Origin: Arthrobacter sp. ZGTC412
GTDB lineage: Bacteria; Actinomycetota; Actinomycetes; Actinomycetales; Micrococcaceae
Direction of reading: 5' to 3'
DNA: 64,000 nucleotides
Assembly: GCF_002929215.1 (NCBI RefSeq)
Contig: NZ_PJII01000022.1
Location: 1 to 64,000 of the forward strand
Within the stretch, counting starts at the first letter, position 1, and each line of letters starts with the position of its first letter. Positions 53,110-61,948 of this stretch are shown here, piece by piece. Both the position numbers and the translations under genes were made by a program. The notes below the pieces were generated by a model, which worked only from the letters and a program-made list of their open reading frames with translations, did not search any database and was not told the DNA's origin.

Positions 53110-54321
53110 ATGACATATCTGCCCGGTCTCAGCAAGCCCGCGCCGCCAACGACGGTGGTGTGGGGTGCCGACATGACTGCCTACAACTTCGGTCCGGGCC
53201 ACCCCATGGCGCCCGAACGGATGGACCTCACGGCCCGCCTTGCCCAAAGCCTGGGACTTTTCGACCTCGAGCACCTTGAAGTGGCAGCCCCCAACGTCGC
53301 CACCGACGCCGAGCTGGAGTCCGTACACTCGGCCGAATTCGTGGCAGCGGTCCGCAGGGTCAGCGAAGACCCGTACGCAACTGACGAATCGCGCGGCCTG
53401 GGCACCGAGGACGACCCTGCCTTCTCCGGGATGCATGAGGCTGCCGCAAGGCTGGCCGGCGGCTCCCTGCTGGCTGCCTCGCGGATCCTGGACGGGTCTG
53501 CCCTGCACGCGGTGAACTTCGGCGGCGGCATGCACCATGCTGCCCGTGACAAGGCCAGCGGGTTCTGCATTTACAACGACGCCGCTCTGGCGGTGCAGAA
53601 GCTGCTCGACGGCGGCATCCGCAAGGTGGCGTACATCGACGTTGACGCCCACCATGGGGACGGGACAGAGAGCATCTTCTGGGACGACCCCAGGGTGCTT
53701 ACCTTGTCCCTGCACGAAAGCGGACTCACGCTGTTCCCCGGTACCGGGTTCGCGAATGAAATAGGCGGACCCAACGCCGAGGGGACTGCCGTGAACGTCG
53801 CCCTGCCGTCAGGGACAGGTGACGCCGGCTGGCTGCGGGCCTTCCACGCGGTAGTGCCGCAACTGGTGGCTGCGTTCGAGCCCGAGGTGATCGTAAGCCA
53901 GCACGGCTGTGACTCGCACCGGACGGATCCGCTCACGCACCTCAACCTCAGCGTGGACGGGCAGCGGGAGGCAGCCACCGCCGTCGGGAATCTCGCCGCC
54001 CGCTACTGCGGCAACCGCTGGATTGCCACCGGCGGCGGCGGGTACAACGTGCTGCATGTGGTTCCCCGGTCCTGGAGCCATCTGATTGCCATCGCCGCTG
54101 GCAGCCCAGTGCCGTTGCGGACCGCAGTGCCCGAAGACTGGCGGAGGTACGTCGAGGAGAAGTTCGGGGCCGAGGCGCCTGGATTGATGGGTGACGACGT
54201 GGAACTCTGGTGGCGGTCCTGGGAAGTGGGGTTCGACCCCAACGACGCCGTGGACCGCACGGTTATGGCCACGCGCAAGGCAGTCTTTCCGCTGCACGGA
54301 CTGGATCCCTGGTTCGACTGA
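53110..54321 (+). CDS. Histone-deacetylase-family acetoin utilization protein AcuC
   Basis: A 403-residue zinc hydrolase of the arginase/deacetylase superfamily. Metal- and substrate-binding motifs include FGPGHPMAPERM, GGGMHHA, FCIYNDAALAV, DVDAHHGDGTESIF, GCDSHRTDPL and TGGGGYNV. AcuC deacetylates protein lysines, including acetyl-CoA synthetase in Bacillus; acs lies 26 kb away in this window, so the same role is possible. The ATG at 53110 follows GTGATTG; its ribosome binding site is weak. Confidence 0.9.
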   Translation: MTYLPGLSKPAPPTTVVWGADMTAYNFGPGHPMAPERMDLTARLAQSLGLFDLEHLEVAAPNVATDAELESVHSAEFVAAVRRVSEDPYATDESRGLGTEDDPAFSGMHEAAARLAGGSLLAASRILDGSALHAVNFGGGMHHAARDKASGFCIYNDAALAVQKLLDGGIRKVAYIDVDAHHGDGTESIFWDDPRVLTLSLHESGLTLFPGTGFANEIGGPNAEGTAVNVALPSGTGDAGWLRAFHAVVPQLVAAFEPEVIVSQHGCDSHRTDPLTHLNLSVDGQREAATAVGNLAARYCGNRWIATGGGGYNVLHVVPRSWSHLIAIAAGSPVPLRTAVPEDWRRYVEEKFGAEAPGLMGDDVELWWRSWEVGFDPNDAVDRTVMATRKAVFPLHGLDPWFD

Positions 54322-54398
54322 CAGCCTCCTCTTCCCAATGCCGCTGACCGGCGAAATAGTTGATGCCTTTCGGGGCATATGTCGCTAGGGTGGGAGGC

Positions 54399-54980
54399 AT
54401 GGTGACAGACGACGTATTTGCCGTCATTGCGGAATCGACCCGGCGGGATATCCTGACCTCCCTTCGTTCCGGAGACAAGGCAGTGGGGGAGCTCGTGGAG
54501 GAACTGGCGGCGAGCCAGCCCACCATCTCCAAGCACCTGAAGGTCCTGCGTGAAGCCCAGCTGGTGAGCATGCGGGCGCAGGGCCAGAAGCGCTACTACG
54601 CGCTGAACCGCAAGCCGCTGGAAGGGATTGCCAGCTGGCTTGAGACGTTCGACGTCGGCGCTGCGGTTTCTGCTTCGCAGTCACCGGCGGCTGTTGCCTC
54701 CATTCCGGAGGGAGTCTCGGCAGCGCCTAATGCTGCTGCGACCCTGCGGGAAGACGTCACGGCCGATGCAGTTGCCGCCGACGCTGTCTCAGCCGGCGTG
54801 CTGGCCCCCGACGGCACTGACCTGAGTCCCGCCGTCGTGATCCCTGGCGGAACAACGGCGCCGCTTAGCGATGACAGCGTGCCGCAGCAGATCGGCCGGA
54901 CCGTGGGCCGTGCGGCCACCAAGGCGGCCGACCTGCTGGCGAACCTGCCCAACCTTCCCAAGTTCGGCCGCAAGAAGTAG
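54399..54980 (+). CDS. ArsR-family HTH regulator with long C-terminal tail
   Basis: A 193-residue protein. Residues 1-85 form an ArsR-type winged helix: VFAVIAESTRRDILTSLRSG, LVEELAASQPTISKHLKVL, and AQGQKRYYALNRKPLEGI. No metal-binding Cys is present in the sensor helix. The tail of about 100 residues is Ala/Ser-rich, with an ending like LANLPNLPKFGRKK. The GGAGG ribosome binding site lies one base before the ATG at 54399 and four bases before a GTG at 54402, which may be the true start. It is convergent with lldD, separated by a palindromic repeat element. Confidence 0.8.
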   Translation: MVTDDVFAVIAESTRRDILTSLRSGDKAVGELVEELAASQPTISKHLKVLREAQLVSMRAQGQKRYYALNRKPLEGIASWLETFDVGAAVSASQSPAAVASIPEGVSAAPNAAATLREDVTADAVAADAVSAGVLAPDGTDLSPAVVIPGGTTAPLSDDSVPQQIGRTVGRAATKAADLLANLPNLPKFGRKK

Positions 54981-54984
54981 CCCC

Positions 54985-55056
54985 TTAACGCAACTGACTC
55001 GCAGATAACGTCCTCAAATGGCATTTTTGGGTGCGTTTACTGCGAGTCAGGTTGGG
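54985..55056. repeat. Imperfect 70-base palindromic element between convergent genes
   Basis: CTGACTCGCAG (54994-55004) and CTGCGAGTCAG (55040-55050) form an 11-base-pair stem with CAA/TTG extension. Inside, TAACG and CGTTTA continue imperfect pairing around a CAAATGGCATTTTTG centre. It lies between the stop codons of the ArsR-like gene and lldD. The shape is that of a dispersed extragenic palindrome or a bidirectional terminator. Whether it recurs in the genome cannot be seen here. Confidence 0.55.
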
Positions 55057-55063
55057 GTGGGAC

Positions 55064-56413
55064 CTACTTGTTCAGCAGGCGCACGTGGTCCGGGGTCAGC
55101 TCGGAGATCTTGCTGACACCCAGCAGGGCCATGGTGCGGGCCATGTCCTTTTCGAGGATCTGGATGGTGCGGTCAACGCCGGCGCGGCCGCCGGCCATCA
55201 GGCCGTAGAGGTAGGCACGGCCGATCAGCGTGAAGTCCGCGCCGAGGGCCAGTGCCGCCACGATGTCCGCGCCGCTCATGATGCCGGTATCCAGCATGAT
55301 TGCGGCATCGGTGTTGTCCGCAGTGAACGCCTGCTTGACCTCGGGCAGCAGGTGGAACGGGATAGGGGCCCGGTCCAGTTGGCGGCCGCCGTGGTTGGAG
55401 AGGATTACACCGTCTGCGCCATGATCGACCACCCGGCGGGCGTCTTCGACGGTCTGGATGCCCTTGACCACCAGCTTGCCCTTCCAGGTTTCGCGCAGCC
55501 AGTCCAGGTCCTCGAAGGTGAGGGTGGGGTCGAACATGGAGTTGATCAGGTCGGCCACGGTACCCGTGTAGCGGGACAGCGAGGCGAACGTGAGCGGCTC
55601 GTGGGTGAGGAAGTTGAACCACCAGGCCGGGCGGTAGGACGCATCCAGGACGGTCTTGATGGTCAGAGCCGGCGGGATGGTCATCCCATTGCGGACATCG
55701 CGGAGCCGGGCGCCGGCCACGGCGGTGTCCACGGTGACCATCAGGGTGTCGTTGCCGGCCTTGGTCGCGCGTTCGATGAGCTCCAGCGAGCGGTCGCGGT
55801 CCGTCCACAGGTACAGCTGGAACCAGTTGCGGCCGTTCGGGGCGGCCGCGGCCACATCCTCGATGGAGGCGGTGCCCATGGTGGAGAGGGTGTAGGGGAT
55901 TCCGGCGGCTTCGGCAGCCTGGGACCCTGCGTACTCGCCCTCGGACTGCATCATCCGGGTGAAACCGGTGGGGGCGATGCCCACGGGGAGGCGGGAAGGC
56001 TTGCCCAGGATCTCGGTGCTCAGGTCGATCGAGGAGACGTTCCGCAGGATGCCCGGGCGGAACTCGATGTCCAGAAAGGCCTGGCGGGCGCGGCGGAGGG
56101 TGATTTCCTCCTCAGCGGCGCCGTCCGTGTAATCGAAAGGGGCCTGCGGGGTGCGGCGTTTGGCGATGTCCCGAAGCTCCCAGATGGTGCTGGCGCGCTT
56201 GAGTCGGGCTTCCTTGCTGAACTCCGGCTTCTTGAACTGCATCAGGGGAGCCAGGTCGGAGTACTTGGGAATACGGCGCTTCAAAGCTGCCGGCACGGCG
56301 GAAGCCGCAGCGCCCAGGTTGTTGGCTGCCGAAGGCGCAGACGTGGCAGGAATGTCCGTGGCGTCCGGTGCCGGGGTGGCCTCGGGGTTGTTGGGCTGGA
56401 TGGTATGGGTCAT
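55064..56413 (-). CDS. lldD: FMN-dependent L-lactate dehydrogenase / alpha-hydroxy-acid oxidase
   Basis: A 449-residue flavoenzyme oxidising L-lactate or another 2-hydroxy acid. The N-terminal 60 residues are Ala/Pro-rich and variable. The barrel shows [19 protein letters not shown], the FMN-binding [40 protein letters not shown], and the catalytic His in [11 protein letters not shown] chose the ATG at 56413, which has GGAGG five bases upstream. It is divergent from a FadR-type regulator, and two GTGGT-NNN-ACCAC operators lie between them, the usual LldR arrangement. The substrate is probably lactate, given this context. Confidence 0.9.
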   Translation of the reverse strand: MTHTIQPNNPEATPAPDATDIPATSAPSAANNLGAAASAVPAALKRRIPKYSDLAPLMQFKKPEFSKEARLKRASTIWELRDIAKRRTPQAPFDYTDGAAEEEITLRRARQAFLDIEFRPGILRNVSSIDLSTEILGKPSRLPVGIAPTGFTRMMQSEGEYAGSQAAEAAGIPYTLSTMGTASIEDVAAAAPNGRNWFQLYLWTDRDRSLELIERATKAGNDTLMVTVDTAVAGARLRDVRNGMTIPPALTIKTVLDASYRPAWWFNFLTHEPLTFASLSRYTGTVADLINSMFDPTLTFEDLDWLRETWKGKLVVKGIQTVEDARRVVDHGADGVILSNHGGRQLDRAPIPFHLLPEVKQAFTADNTDAAIMLDTGIMSGADIVAALALGADFTLIGRAYLYGLMAGGRAGVDRTIQILEKDMARTMALLGVSKISELTPDHVRLLNK

Positions 56414-56463
56414 GGCGTCCTCCGTTGGGCCGGTGACAGGTCCAGTGGTGCCCGGACCCTGCT

Positions 56464-56476
56464 GTGGTCTAACCAC
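56464..56476. promoter_or_regulatory. FadR/LldR-type operator 1
   Basis: GTGGTCTAACCAC is a perfect palindrome with arms GTGGT and ACCAC. It fits the FadR-subfamily consensus T-N-G-T-N3-A-C-N-A and sits 51 bases upstream of lldD. Its centre is 25 bases from that of the second site. Confidence 0.7.
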
Positions 56477-56487
56477 ACTGTATGGCA

Positions 56488-56502
56488 TGTGGTCCGACCA
56501 CA
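56488..56502. promoter_or_regulatory. FadR/LldR-type operator 2
   Basis: TGTGGTCCGACCACA is a perfect 15-base palindrome sharing the GTGGT-N3-ACCAC core with operator 1. It ends 17 bases before the regulator start codon at 56520, so autoregulation is likely. Confidence 0.7.
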
Positions 56503-56519
56503 TCAACTACTCTTGCTCC

Positions 56520-57218
56520 ATGAAGACCCACCAGCTTGTTTTGACCTGGATTGAGAACGAGCTCTCCGAGGGACGGCTGGCCGTGGGTGGACGACTGCCA
56601 GCAGAGCGTTCGCTGGCCGAGCAACTGCAGGTATCAAGGACCTCCGTCAGGGAGGCTATCCGGATACTGGAGGCCATGGGCGTGGTCCGGGCTGGAGTAG
56701 GGTCCGGCCCTGAGGCCGGAACGGTGGTCATTTCGGATCCGACGGCGGCCTTGGGGTCTGCGCTGCGGCTGCACGTCGCCACGCAGCACCTTCCCGTGGC
56801 GGACATCGTGGAGACGCGTGTGCTCCTGGAGTCGTGGGCGGTGTCCCATGCCAAGTCCGATTCGCCGGAACTCGCGGGGGCGGCCCGGCTTCTGGACGAG
56901 ATGGATGCGGAAGCGGTGCCCGTGGCTGAGTTCCTGGCCTTGGACGTCCGTTTCCACCTCGCGCTCGCCGACGCGGCGGGCAACGCAGTGGTCAGCGCCA
57001 TGATGGGATCCCTGCGCGAATCCATTACCGGCTACGCGTCCCGGCTCACCGGCAACCTGCCGGACTGGGACGCCACTGCAGCGAGGCTGCGTTCCGAGCA
57101 CCATGGCATCCTGGCCGCCGTGCAGGATAACGACGGCGGACGGGCGGCAAAGCTGGTGGCTGCCCACATCGAGGGCTACTACCGCGAGGCCGGTGTTGGC
57201 CCGGGGGTGGAAGGTTAG
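56520..57218 (+). CDS. FadR-subfamily GntR regulator (LldR-like)
   Basis: A 232-residue repressor. The winged helix at residues 5-75 has LSEGRLAVGGRLPAERSLAE, then LQVSRTSVREAIRILEAMGV, and VVRAGVGSGPEAGTVV. The C-terminal FCD domain (residues 95-225) has three metal-binding histidines likely in FHLALA, RSEHHGI and AAHIEGYY. The divergent lldD gene and the two operators between them point to a lactate-responsive regulator. The ATG at 56520 lacks a strong ribosome binding site. It overlaps the end of the convergent LacI gene by four bases. Confidence 0.9.
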   Translation: MKTHQLVLTWIENELSEGRLAVGGRLPAERSLAEQLQVSRTSVREAIRILEAMGVVRAGVGSGPEAGTVVISDPTAALGSALRLHVATQHLPVADIVETRVLLESWAVSHAKSDSPELAGAARLLDEMDAEAVPVAEFLALDVRFHLALADAAGNAVVSAMMGSLRESITGYASRLTGNLPDWDATAARLRSEHHGILAAVQDNDGGRAAKLVAAHIEGYYREAGVGPGVEG

Positions 57219-58249
57219 CCGTGCACCGTTGAGCGGGGGGCCTTGGCCGGGCCGCTGCTGGCCCGCACCTGGAGCCGCGGTTGGTACCGGCTGCCGGGCG
57301 CGTCATTTTCTTCCTTGCGGATCAGCGCACGAAGCTGGTGCCAGGCCTGCTCGCCCAGTTCCGTGATGGGGACGGCTGCTGTGGTGAGGGCGGGGGTGGT
57401 GTACCTGGCAAAGGGGATGTCGTCGAACCCGGTCACCGAAATGTCTCCTGGAACGTCCATGCCGCGTTCGTGCAGCCCGCTCATCAGGCCCATGGCCACC
57501 AGGTCATTGAAGGCAAGAATTCCGGTGGCGCCGCTTTCCAGTACGGCGTCCACCGCTTCATGCCCCGTATCGAAGTCGGAGCCGCCCTCAAGCATCCGGA
57601 CATCCACGTGCGGATGGGCAGCCTTAAAGGCCTCCAGGCCCTGAAGCCGCATGCCGTTCGAGGCGCTTCGCGGCGGGCCGGCCAGGAATGCCAGGCGGGT
57701 GTGGCCCAGGTCCACCAAATGTTCTGCGAGGTCCTGCACGCCCTGCCCGTAGTCCACCACCAGAGTGGGTACATTCGCAGCCGCAGAGGTGCGGTTGATC
57801 AGCACCAGGGGGTGGAGCGAGGGAGCGATCTCTTCCAGTTCGGCATCGCTCATGCGCGGGGCGCAGAGGACCAGGCCGTCGCACCGACGGCGGGCTTCGC
57901 CGGCGAGGATGGTTTCTTCGCTGGACACCTCGAACGAGTCGGCGATCAGAACGCGGTAACCATCCTGGGCGGCGGCCCGGCTCAGGCCGCGAAGAATTGC
58001 CTGGAACGTGGGGTTTGCAAGATCCGGCACCACAATACCGATCGTGTCGGTTTTGCCCAGGGCGAGGCTGCGGCCCACCGGGTTGGGCTGGTACTTCAAC
58101 TCCGCCGCTGCCGCCCGGACACGGGATGCGATGTCCGGGTCCACGGTGAAGTTGCCGTTCATCACCCGGGATACTGTCGCATGGGACACCCCAGCCTTGA
58201 CCGCAACATCTGCGATCCCAATCCTGCCGGTTGCCGATCTCCTGGCCAT
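57215..58249 (-). CDS. LacI-family repressor of the sugar-acid operon
   Basis: A 344-residue repressor. The N-terminal LacI helix-turn-helix (IGIADVAVKAGVSHATVSRV) and hinge helix are complete, followed by the periplasmic-binding-protein-like effector domain (TIGIVVPDLANPTFQAILRG, MGLMSGLHERGMDVPGDISV, GFDDIPFARYTTPALTTAAV). The ATG at 58249 has GAAGGG six bases upstream. It is divergent from the Gfo/Idh gene, and three AGAAAnCGnTTTCT-like operators lie between them, so autoregulation and control of the operon are likely. The inducer is probably a sugar acid or derivative. Confidence 0.9.
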   Translation of the reverse strand: MARRSATGRIGIADVAVKAGVSHATVSRVMNGNFTVDPDIASRVRAAAAELKYQPNPVGRSLALGKTDTIGIVVPDLANPTFQAILRGLSRAAAQDGYRVLIADSFEVSSEETILAGEARRRCDGLVLCAPRMSDAELEEIAPSLHPLVLINRTSAAANVPTLVVDYGQGVQDLAEHLVDLGHTRLAFLAGPPRSASNGMRLQGLEAFKAAHPHVDVRMLEGGSDFDTGHEAVDAVLESGATGILAFNDLVAMGLMSGLHERGMDVPGDISVTGFDDIPFARYTTPALTTAAVPITELGEQAWHQLRALIRKEENDAPGSRYQPRLQVRASSGPAKAPRSTVHG

Positions 58250-58360
58250 GGTGGTCCCTTCCGTAGCGCGGCCGGGCCTTGCCCTGCGCTTTGTGCTGCC
58301 CGCTGGCAGGTTCTTGCCGCCTTTGCCCGACGGGTACTGAGACAAAGCATATACCGGCGC

Positions 58361-58374
58361 GGGAAAGCGATTTC
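58361..58374. promoter_or_regulatory. LacI-type operator 1
   Basis: GGAAAGCGATTTCT, read on the minus strand as AGAAATCGCTTTCC, matches the other two operators in 12 of 14 positions and keeps the central CG expected for LacI-family sites. It is the nearest to the regulator gene (112 bases upstream of its start). Confidence 0.6.
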
Positions 58375-58440
58375 TATTGTTTTCCCAAGTTTTCCCGCAA
58401 CTTTCCGTCTCCAGCCGCGCACTTCGACCAGCATGGGAGT

Positions 58441-58454
58441 AGAAAACGCTTTCT
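58441..58454. promoter_or_regulatory. LacI-type operator 2
   Basis: AGAAAACGCTTTCT is palindromic except at two central-flanking positions, with a central CG. An identical 14-mer occurs 76 bases downstream. Confidence 0.7.
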
Positions 58455-58516
58455 CCCAATGCTGATAATGGTTGACGGATGCCCGTTCGGGTTGGTACAA
58501 ATCTAATAGCGACCTG

Positions 58517-58530
58517 AGAAAACGCTTTCT
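58517..58530. promoter_or_regulatory. LacI-type operator 3
   Basis: AGAAAACGCTTTCT, identical to operator 2, 82 bases before the first operon gene. The position is suited to block its promoter. Confidence 0.7.
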
Positions 58531-58612
58531 TGGGCAAGTGCACCAGTGCACCGAATGTCGAACGTCAGAGGCCGCCGGCGCGGCCGGGTAACAGCTTTCG
58601 AAAGGGACCCTC

Positions 58613-60058
58613 ATGGTCAACACAGCCGAGTCAAGTACTGCCGCAGGGGCGGCTGCAGCTGCCGCGGACACCGCCACCGCTGTCGGTGCCGCAGGACGAA
58701 GCGGCAAGGCCCGCATTGCTTTGATTGGCACCGGCGGCCGCTCCGAGATGTACATCCGCGCCATCTTCGGTAAGCACGCAGACACCGCCGAACTGGTGGC
58801 GTTCTCGGACGTCAACCCTGGCCGGGTGGACTTCTACCAGAAGCTCATCCAGGAACTCGGCGCATCGGGACCTGTCGAATCCTTTGATCCTGCCGACCTC
58901 ACCGCCTTCATCCAGGACAACAACATCGACCGCGTTGTGGTGACCACGCCGGACTACACCCACGCCGACTACATCGTTGAGGCACTGCACGCAGATGCCG
59001 ACGTCGTCGTCGAAAAGCCCCTCACCATCGACGCCGAGGGTTGCCGCCGCATCACCCAGGCCGTGCACGAGACCGGCCGCAACGTGGTGGTCACCTTCAA
59101 CTACCGCTACTCGCCGCGCAACAGCGCCCTCAAGGAAATCATCCAGAGCGGCGTGATCGGCAAGGTCACCTCCATCGACTTCAGCTGGGTCCTGGACACC
59201 GTGCACGGCGCGGACTACTTCCGCCGCTGGCACCGCGAAAAGAAGAACTCCGGCGGCCTGTTGATTCACAAGGCATCCCACCACTTCGACCTCGTCAACT
59301 GGTGGATCGACGACGTCCCCGAGCGCGTGTTCGCCTCCGGCGGCCTGAAGTTCTACGGCGACAAGAACGCTGCAGAGCGCGGCCTTGGCCCCCGCCCCGA
59401 ACGCGGCACACCCGACGCCGATGCACCCGCCACCGCAGAGAAGGACCCGTTCACCCTGGACCTGCGGGAAGATGAGCGCCTCAAGGCGTTGTTCCTCGAC
59501 AACGAGCACTACGACGGCTACCGCCGCGACCAGGACGTTTTCACCGAAGGCATCACCATCGAGGACAACCTCGCGCTGGTAGTGGAGTACCAGGGCGGCC
59601 CGCGCCTGAGCTACTCCCTGAACGCCCACAGCCCTTGGGAGGGCTACCGCGTGGCGGTCAACGGAACCGAAGGCCGCGCCGAGCTGGAGGTCGTTGAACG
59701 CGCCGCCGTCGAATCCAGCACGGACAAGAAGACCGTGGTGGACCCGAGCGCAACCCCCATCGAAGAGGATGACGCCATCCGCCGCAACGGGGAACGCCTC
59801 GTGGTCCAGCGCCACTGGGAAGCCGCTTACGAAGTGCCGATCGTCAACGGCGAAGGCGGCCATGGCGGCGGCGACGAGCTCCTCCTCTCGGACCTCTTCA
59901 ACGGCCCCGGGGAGGATCCGCTGGGACGCCCCTCCGGCTACCTGGACGGGCTGCGCTCCGTCTCGGTGGGTATCGCCGGCAACCGCTCCCTCGAGTCCTC
60001 CCTGCCCGTACGCATCGAGGACCTGGACCTCGGCGTCGACCTCCGCCGCGGCAACTGA
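58613..60058 (+). CDS. Gfo/Idh/MocA-family oxidoreductase
   Basis: A 481-residue NAD(P)-dependent sugar dehydrogenase-like protein. An Ala-rich N-terminal extension of about 32 residues precedes the Rossmann domain (RIALIGTGGRSEMYIRAIF). VVEKPLTIDAEGCRRI has the EKP motif, and the substrate domain includes KKNSGGLLIHKASHHFDLVN. It is longer than the usual 340-400 residues, with insertions after residue 250. AAAGGGACC lies upstream of the ATG. It is the first gene of the LacI-controlled operon. The likely role is oxidation of a sugar acid or lactone; the exact substrate is unknown. Confidence 0.85.
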   Translation: MVNTAESSTAAGAAAAAADTATAVGAAGRSGKARIALIGTGGRSEMYIRAIFGKHADTAELVAFSDVNPGRVDFYQKLIQELGASGPVESFDPADLTAFIQDNNIDRVVVTTPDYTHADYIVEALHADADVVVEKPLTIDAEGCRRITQAVHETGRNVVVTFNYRYSPRNSALKEIIQSGVIGKVTSIDFSWVLDTVHGADYFRRWHREKKNSGGLLIHKASHHFDLVNWWIDDVPERVFASGGLKFYGDKNAAERGLGPRPERGTPDADAPATAEKDPFTLDLREDERLKALFLDNEHYDGYRRDQDVFTEGITIEDNLALVVEYQGGPRLSYSLNAHSPWEGYRVAVNGTEGRAELEVVERAAVESSTDKKTVVDPSATPIEEDDAIRRNGERLVVQRHWEAAYEVPIVNGEGGHGGGDELLLSDLFNGPGEDPLGRPSGYLDGLRSVSVGIAGNRSLESSLPVRIEDLDLGVDLRRGN

Positions 60059-60080
60059 CGCACGGGCTGAAGGAACAACC

Positions 60081-61046
60081 ATGAGCAGAATTTTTGTCAC
60101 AGGCGGCTCAGGCCGCCTGGGCCGCAGCGTTGTGGCCGGACTCGCCGAAAAGGGCCACCAGGTCATCTCGGTGGACCGCGACGCCGTCCCGGCGGACCAG
60201 TTGCCAGCCGGCGTCGTGCAGGAAACTGCCGACCTCCTGGCCCCGGGTGAGGCGCTCCGCCTCCTCCGGCAGACCACACCCGACGCCGTTATCCACCTTG
60301 CGGCGATAGCGGTACCGTTCAGCGCGCCCGAGGACGTCATCTTCGCCACGAACACGCGGCTCGCCTTTGCCGTGATCAGTGCGGCCACCGAAGTTGGCGT
60401 GCAGAAGGTCGTGACCGCCAGCAGCCCCACCGTGCTGGGCTACGGTTCACCCGCAGGCTGGCTGCCGCCGTCGTTCCCGCTGGATGAGCGGACCCCGCCG
60501 CGGCCCTGGAACGCGTATGCACTGTCCAAACTCATCGCGGAGCAGACCGTGCAGACGTTCGCTGCCGCCCAGGGCGAGAAAATCCGCTATGCGGCGTTCC
60601 GCCCCTGCTTCGTGATCTCGCCGGAGGAATGGGAAGGCGCGCCGACGCAGCAGGGCCACACCCTTGCTGAACGGCTGGCCGATCCCGCCCTGTCCGCACC
60701 TGCGCTGTTCAACTACGTGGATGCCCGGGACGTGGCGGACTTCCTGGACCTGCTGCTGGAGAAGATGCCGTCCATCCCCAACGGGGAAACCTTCTTTGTG
60801 GGAGCCGCGGACGCCCTGGCCACCGCGCCGCTGGCGGAACTGATGCCCAAATTCCTGCCCTGCAGCGAGCCAATCAGCGCAGGCCTCACCGGCACCAGCC
60901 CGGCGTTTTCCATCGCCAAAGCACAGGAACTCCTGGGCTGGAACCCCACGCGCAGCTGGCGCACCGAACTCAAGACCCACCCCACCCTCAACGACGAGAA
61001 CTCCGCCCTGGTCAGTGCCGGCAGCGGAGCCAAGGAGACACCATGA
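60081..61046 (+). CDS. NAD-dependent epimerase/dehydratase family protein (possible uronate dehydrogenase)
   Basis: A 321-residue extended SDR. The NAD motif is RIFVTGGSGRLGRSVVAGLA, followed by DAVIHLAAI, the active-site pair Tyr-x3-Lys in NAYALSKLIAEQ, and RPCFVISPEEW. In sugar-acid operons this family often provides uronate dehydrogenase, which oxidises glucuronate or galacturonate to aldarolactone; the sequence is longer than typical Udh (about 265), so this is uncertain. AAGGAACAACC precedes the ATG. Its end overlaps kdgD by ATGA, indicating coupling. Confidence 0.82.
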   Translation: MSRIFVTGGSGRLGRSVVAGLAEKGHQVISVDRDAVPADQLPAGVVQETADLLAPGEALRLLRQTTPDAVIHLAAIAVPFSAPEDVIFATNTRLAFAVISAATEVGVQKVVTASSPTVLGYGSPAGWLPPSFPLDERTPPRPWNAYALSKLIAEQTVQTFAAAQGEKIRYAAFRPCFVISPEEWEGAPTQQGHTLAERLADPALSAPALFNYVDARDVADFLDLLLEKMPSIPNGETFFVGAADALATAPLAELMPKFLPCSEPISAGLTGTSPAFSIAKAQELLGWNPTRSWRTELKTHPTLNDENSALVSAGSGAKETP

Positions 61047-61948
61047 AATTCGACGGCGTACTGTTCTTCCCCGTCACCCCGTTCACGGCCGAAGGTGCCG
61101 TTGACGTGGAACTGCTCAAGGAACACATCAGCTCCCGGCTCCCGTTCGGACCCGGCGGCGTTTTCCCCGCCTGCGGCACCGGCGAGTTCCACGCCCTCAG
61201 CATCGAGGAGGTCCGCTCCGTGGTGACGGCCGCCGTCGAGGTTGTCGCCGGAAAGGTGCCCGTAGTAGCCGGCGCCGGTGGACCGCTGGGCCACGCTATC
61301 GCCGCCGCCCGCGCGGCGGAAGAAGCCGGCGCTGACGCCCTTCTGGTCCTGCCGCCGTACCTGGTCACTGGCCCCACCGATGGGCTTGTGGCCTACATTG
61401 AGGCCGTGGCGGACGCCAGCAACCTGCCGGTGATCGTCTATCACCGCGGCAACGCCAAGTTCACCGCGGCCTCGATGGTGCGCCTGGCTGCCAACCCCAA
61501 GGTCATCGGCTTTAAGGACGGACTGGGCGATGTGGGCCTGGCCCAGGAAATCGTGTCCGCCGTACGCGCCACCGGACGCGAGGACTTCGCCTTCTTCAAT
61601 GGCCTGCTGACCGCCGAACTGACCCAGGGCGCCTACCGCGGCCTCGGTATCCCGCTCTACTCCTCGGCCGCGTTCGCGATGGCCCCGGAGATTGCCAAGG
61701 CCTACTACGACGCGTACGTGGCGGGCGACGAGGACCGCCGCAACGCCCTTCTCGAAGGCTTCTACGCACCGCTGGTCCGCCTCCGTGACCAGACCCCCGG
61801 TTTCGGAGTTTCGCTGATCAAGGCGGGCCTGCGCCTGGGCGGCCTGCCTGTCGGCTCCGTGCGCCCGCCGCTGGTGGATCCCACAGAGGAGCAGCTGGTG
61901 CAGCTGAAGGCCATCCTCGCCAAGGGCTACGAGCTGGCTGGCCGCTGA
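61043..61948 (+). CDS. kdgD: 5-dehydro-4-deoxyglucarate dehydratase
   Basis: A 301-residue enzyme of the DHDPS/NAL superfamily that converts 5-dehydro-4-deoxy-D-glucarate to 2,5-dioxopentanoate, water and CO2. Family signatures include FPVTPFTAEGAVDVE, GPGGVFPACGTGEFHALS, LLVLPPYLV, the Tyr of VIVYHRGNAKF and the Schiff-base Lys of VIGFKDGLGD. AAGGAG lies upstream of the ATG. It stands between the epimerase-like and dehydratase genes and before an aldehyde dehydrogenase that would use its product, a consistent pathway. Confidence 0.9.
   Translation: MKFDGVLFFPVTPFTAEGAVDVELLKEHISSRLPFGPGGVFPACGTGEFHALSIEEVRSVVTAAVEVVAGKVPVVAGAGGPLGHAIAAARAAEEAGADALLVLPPYLVTGPTDGLVAYIEAVADASNLPVIVYHRGNAKFTAASMVRLAANPKVIGFKDGLGDVGLAQEIVSAVRATGREDFAFFNGLLTAELTQGAYRGLGIPLYSSAAFAMAPEIAKAYYDAYVAGDEDRRNALLEGFYAPLVRLRDQTPGFGVSLIKAGLRLGGLPVGSVRPPLVDPTEEQLVQLKAILAKGYELAGR

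Larger units (their letters stand above)
58250..58612. other. Divergent regulatory region between the LacI gene and the sugar-acid operon
   Basis: About 360 bases without a gene that I accept. It holds three LacI-type operators (58361-58374, 58441-58454, 58517-58530) about 80 bases apart, centre to centre, which would allow repressor looping. AAAGGGACC (58600-58608), the ribosome binding site of the first operon gene, lies at its right end. Confidence 0.75.

Noticed and set aside
54985-55056. Possible CRISPR or attachment site in the palindromic element
   Set aside because: Only one inverted pair and no direct repeats or spacers; no integrase nearby.
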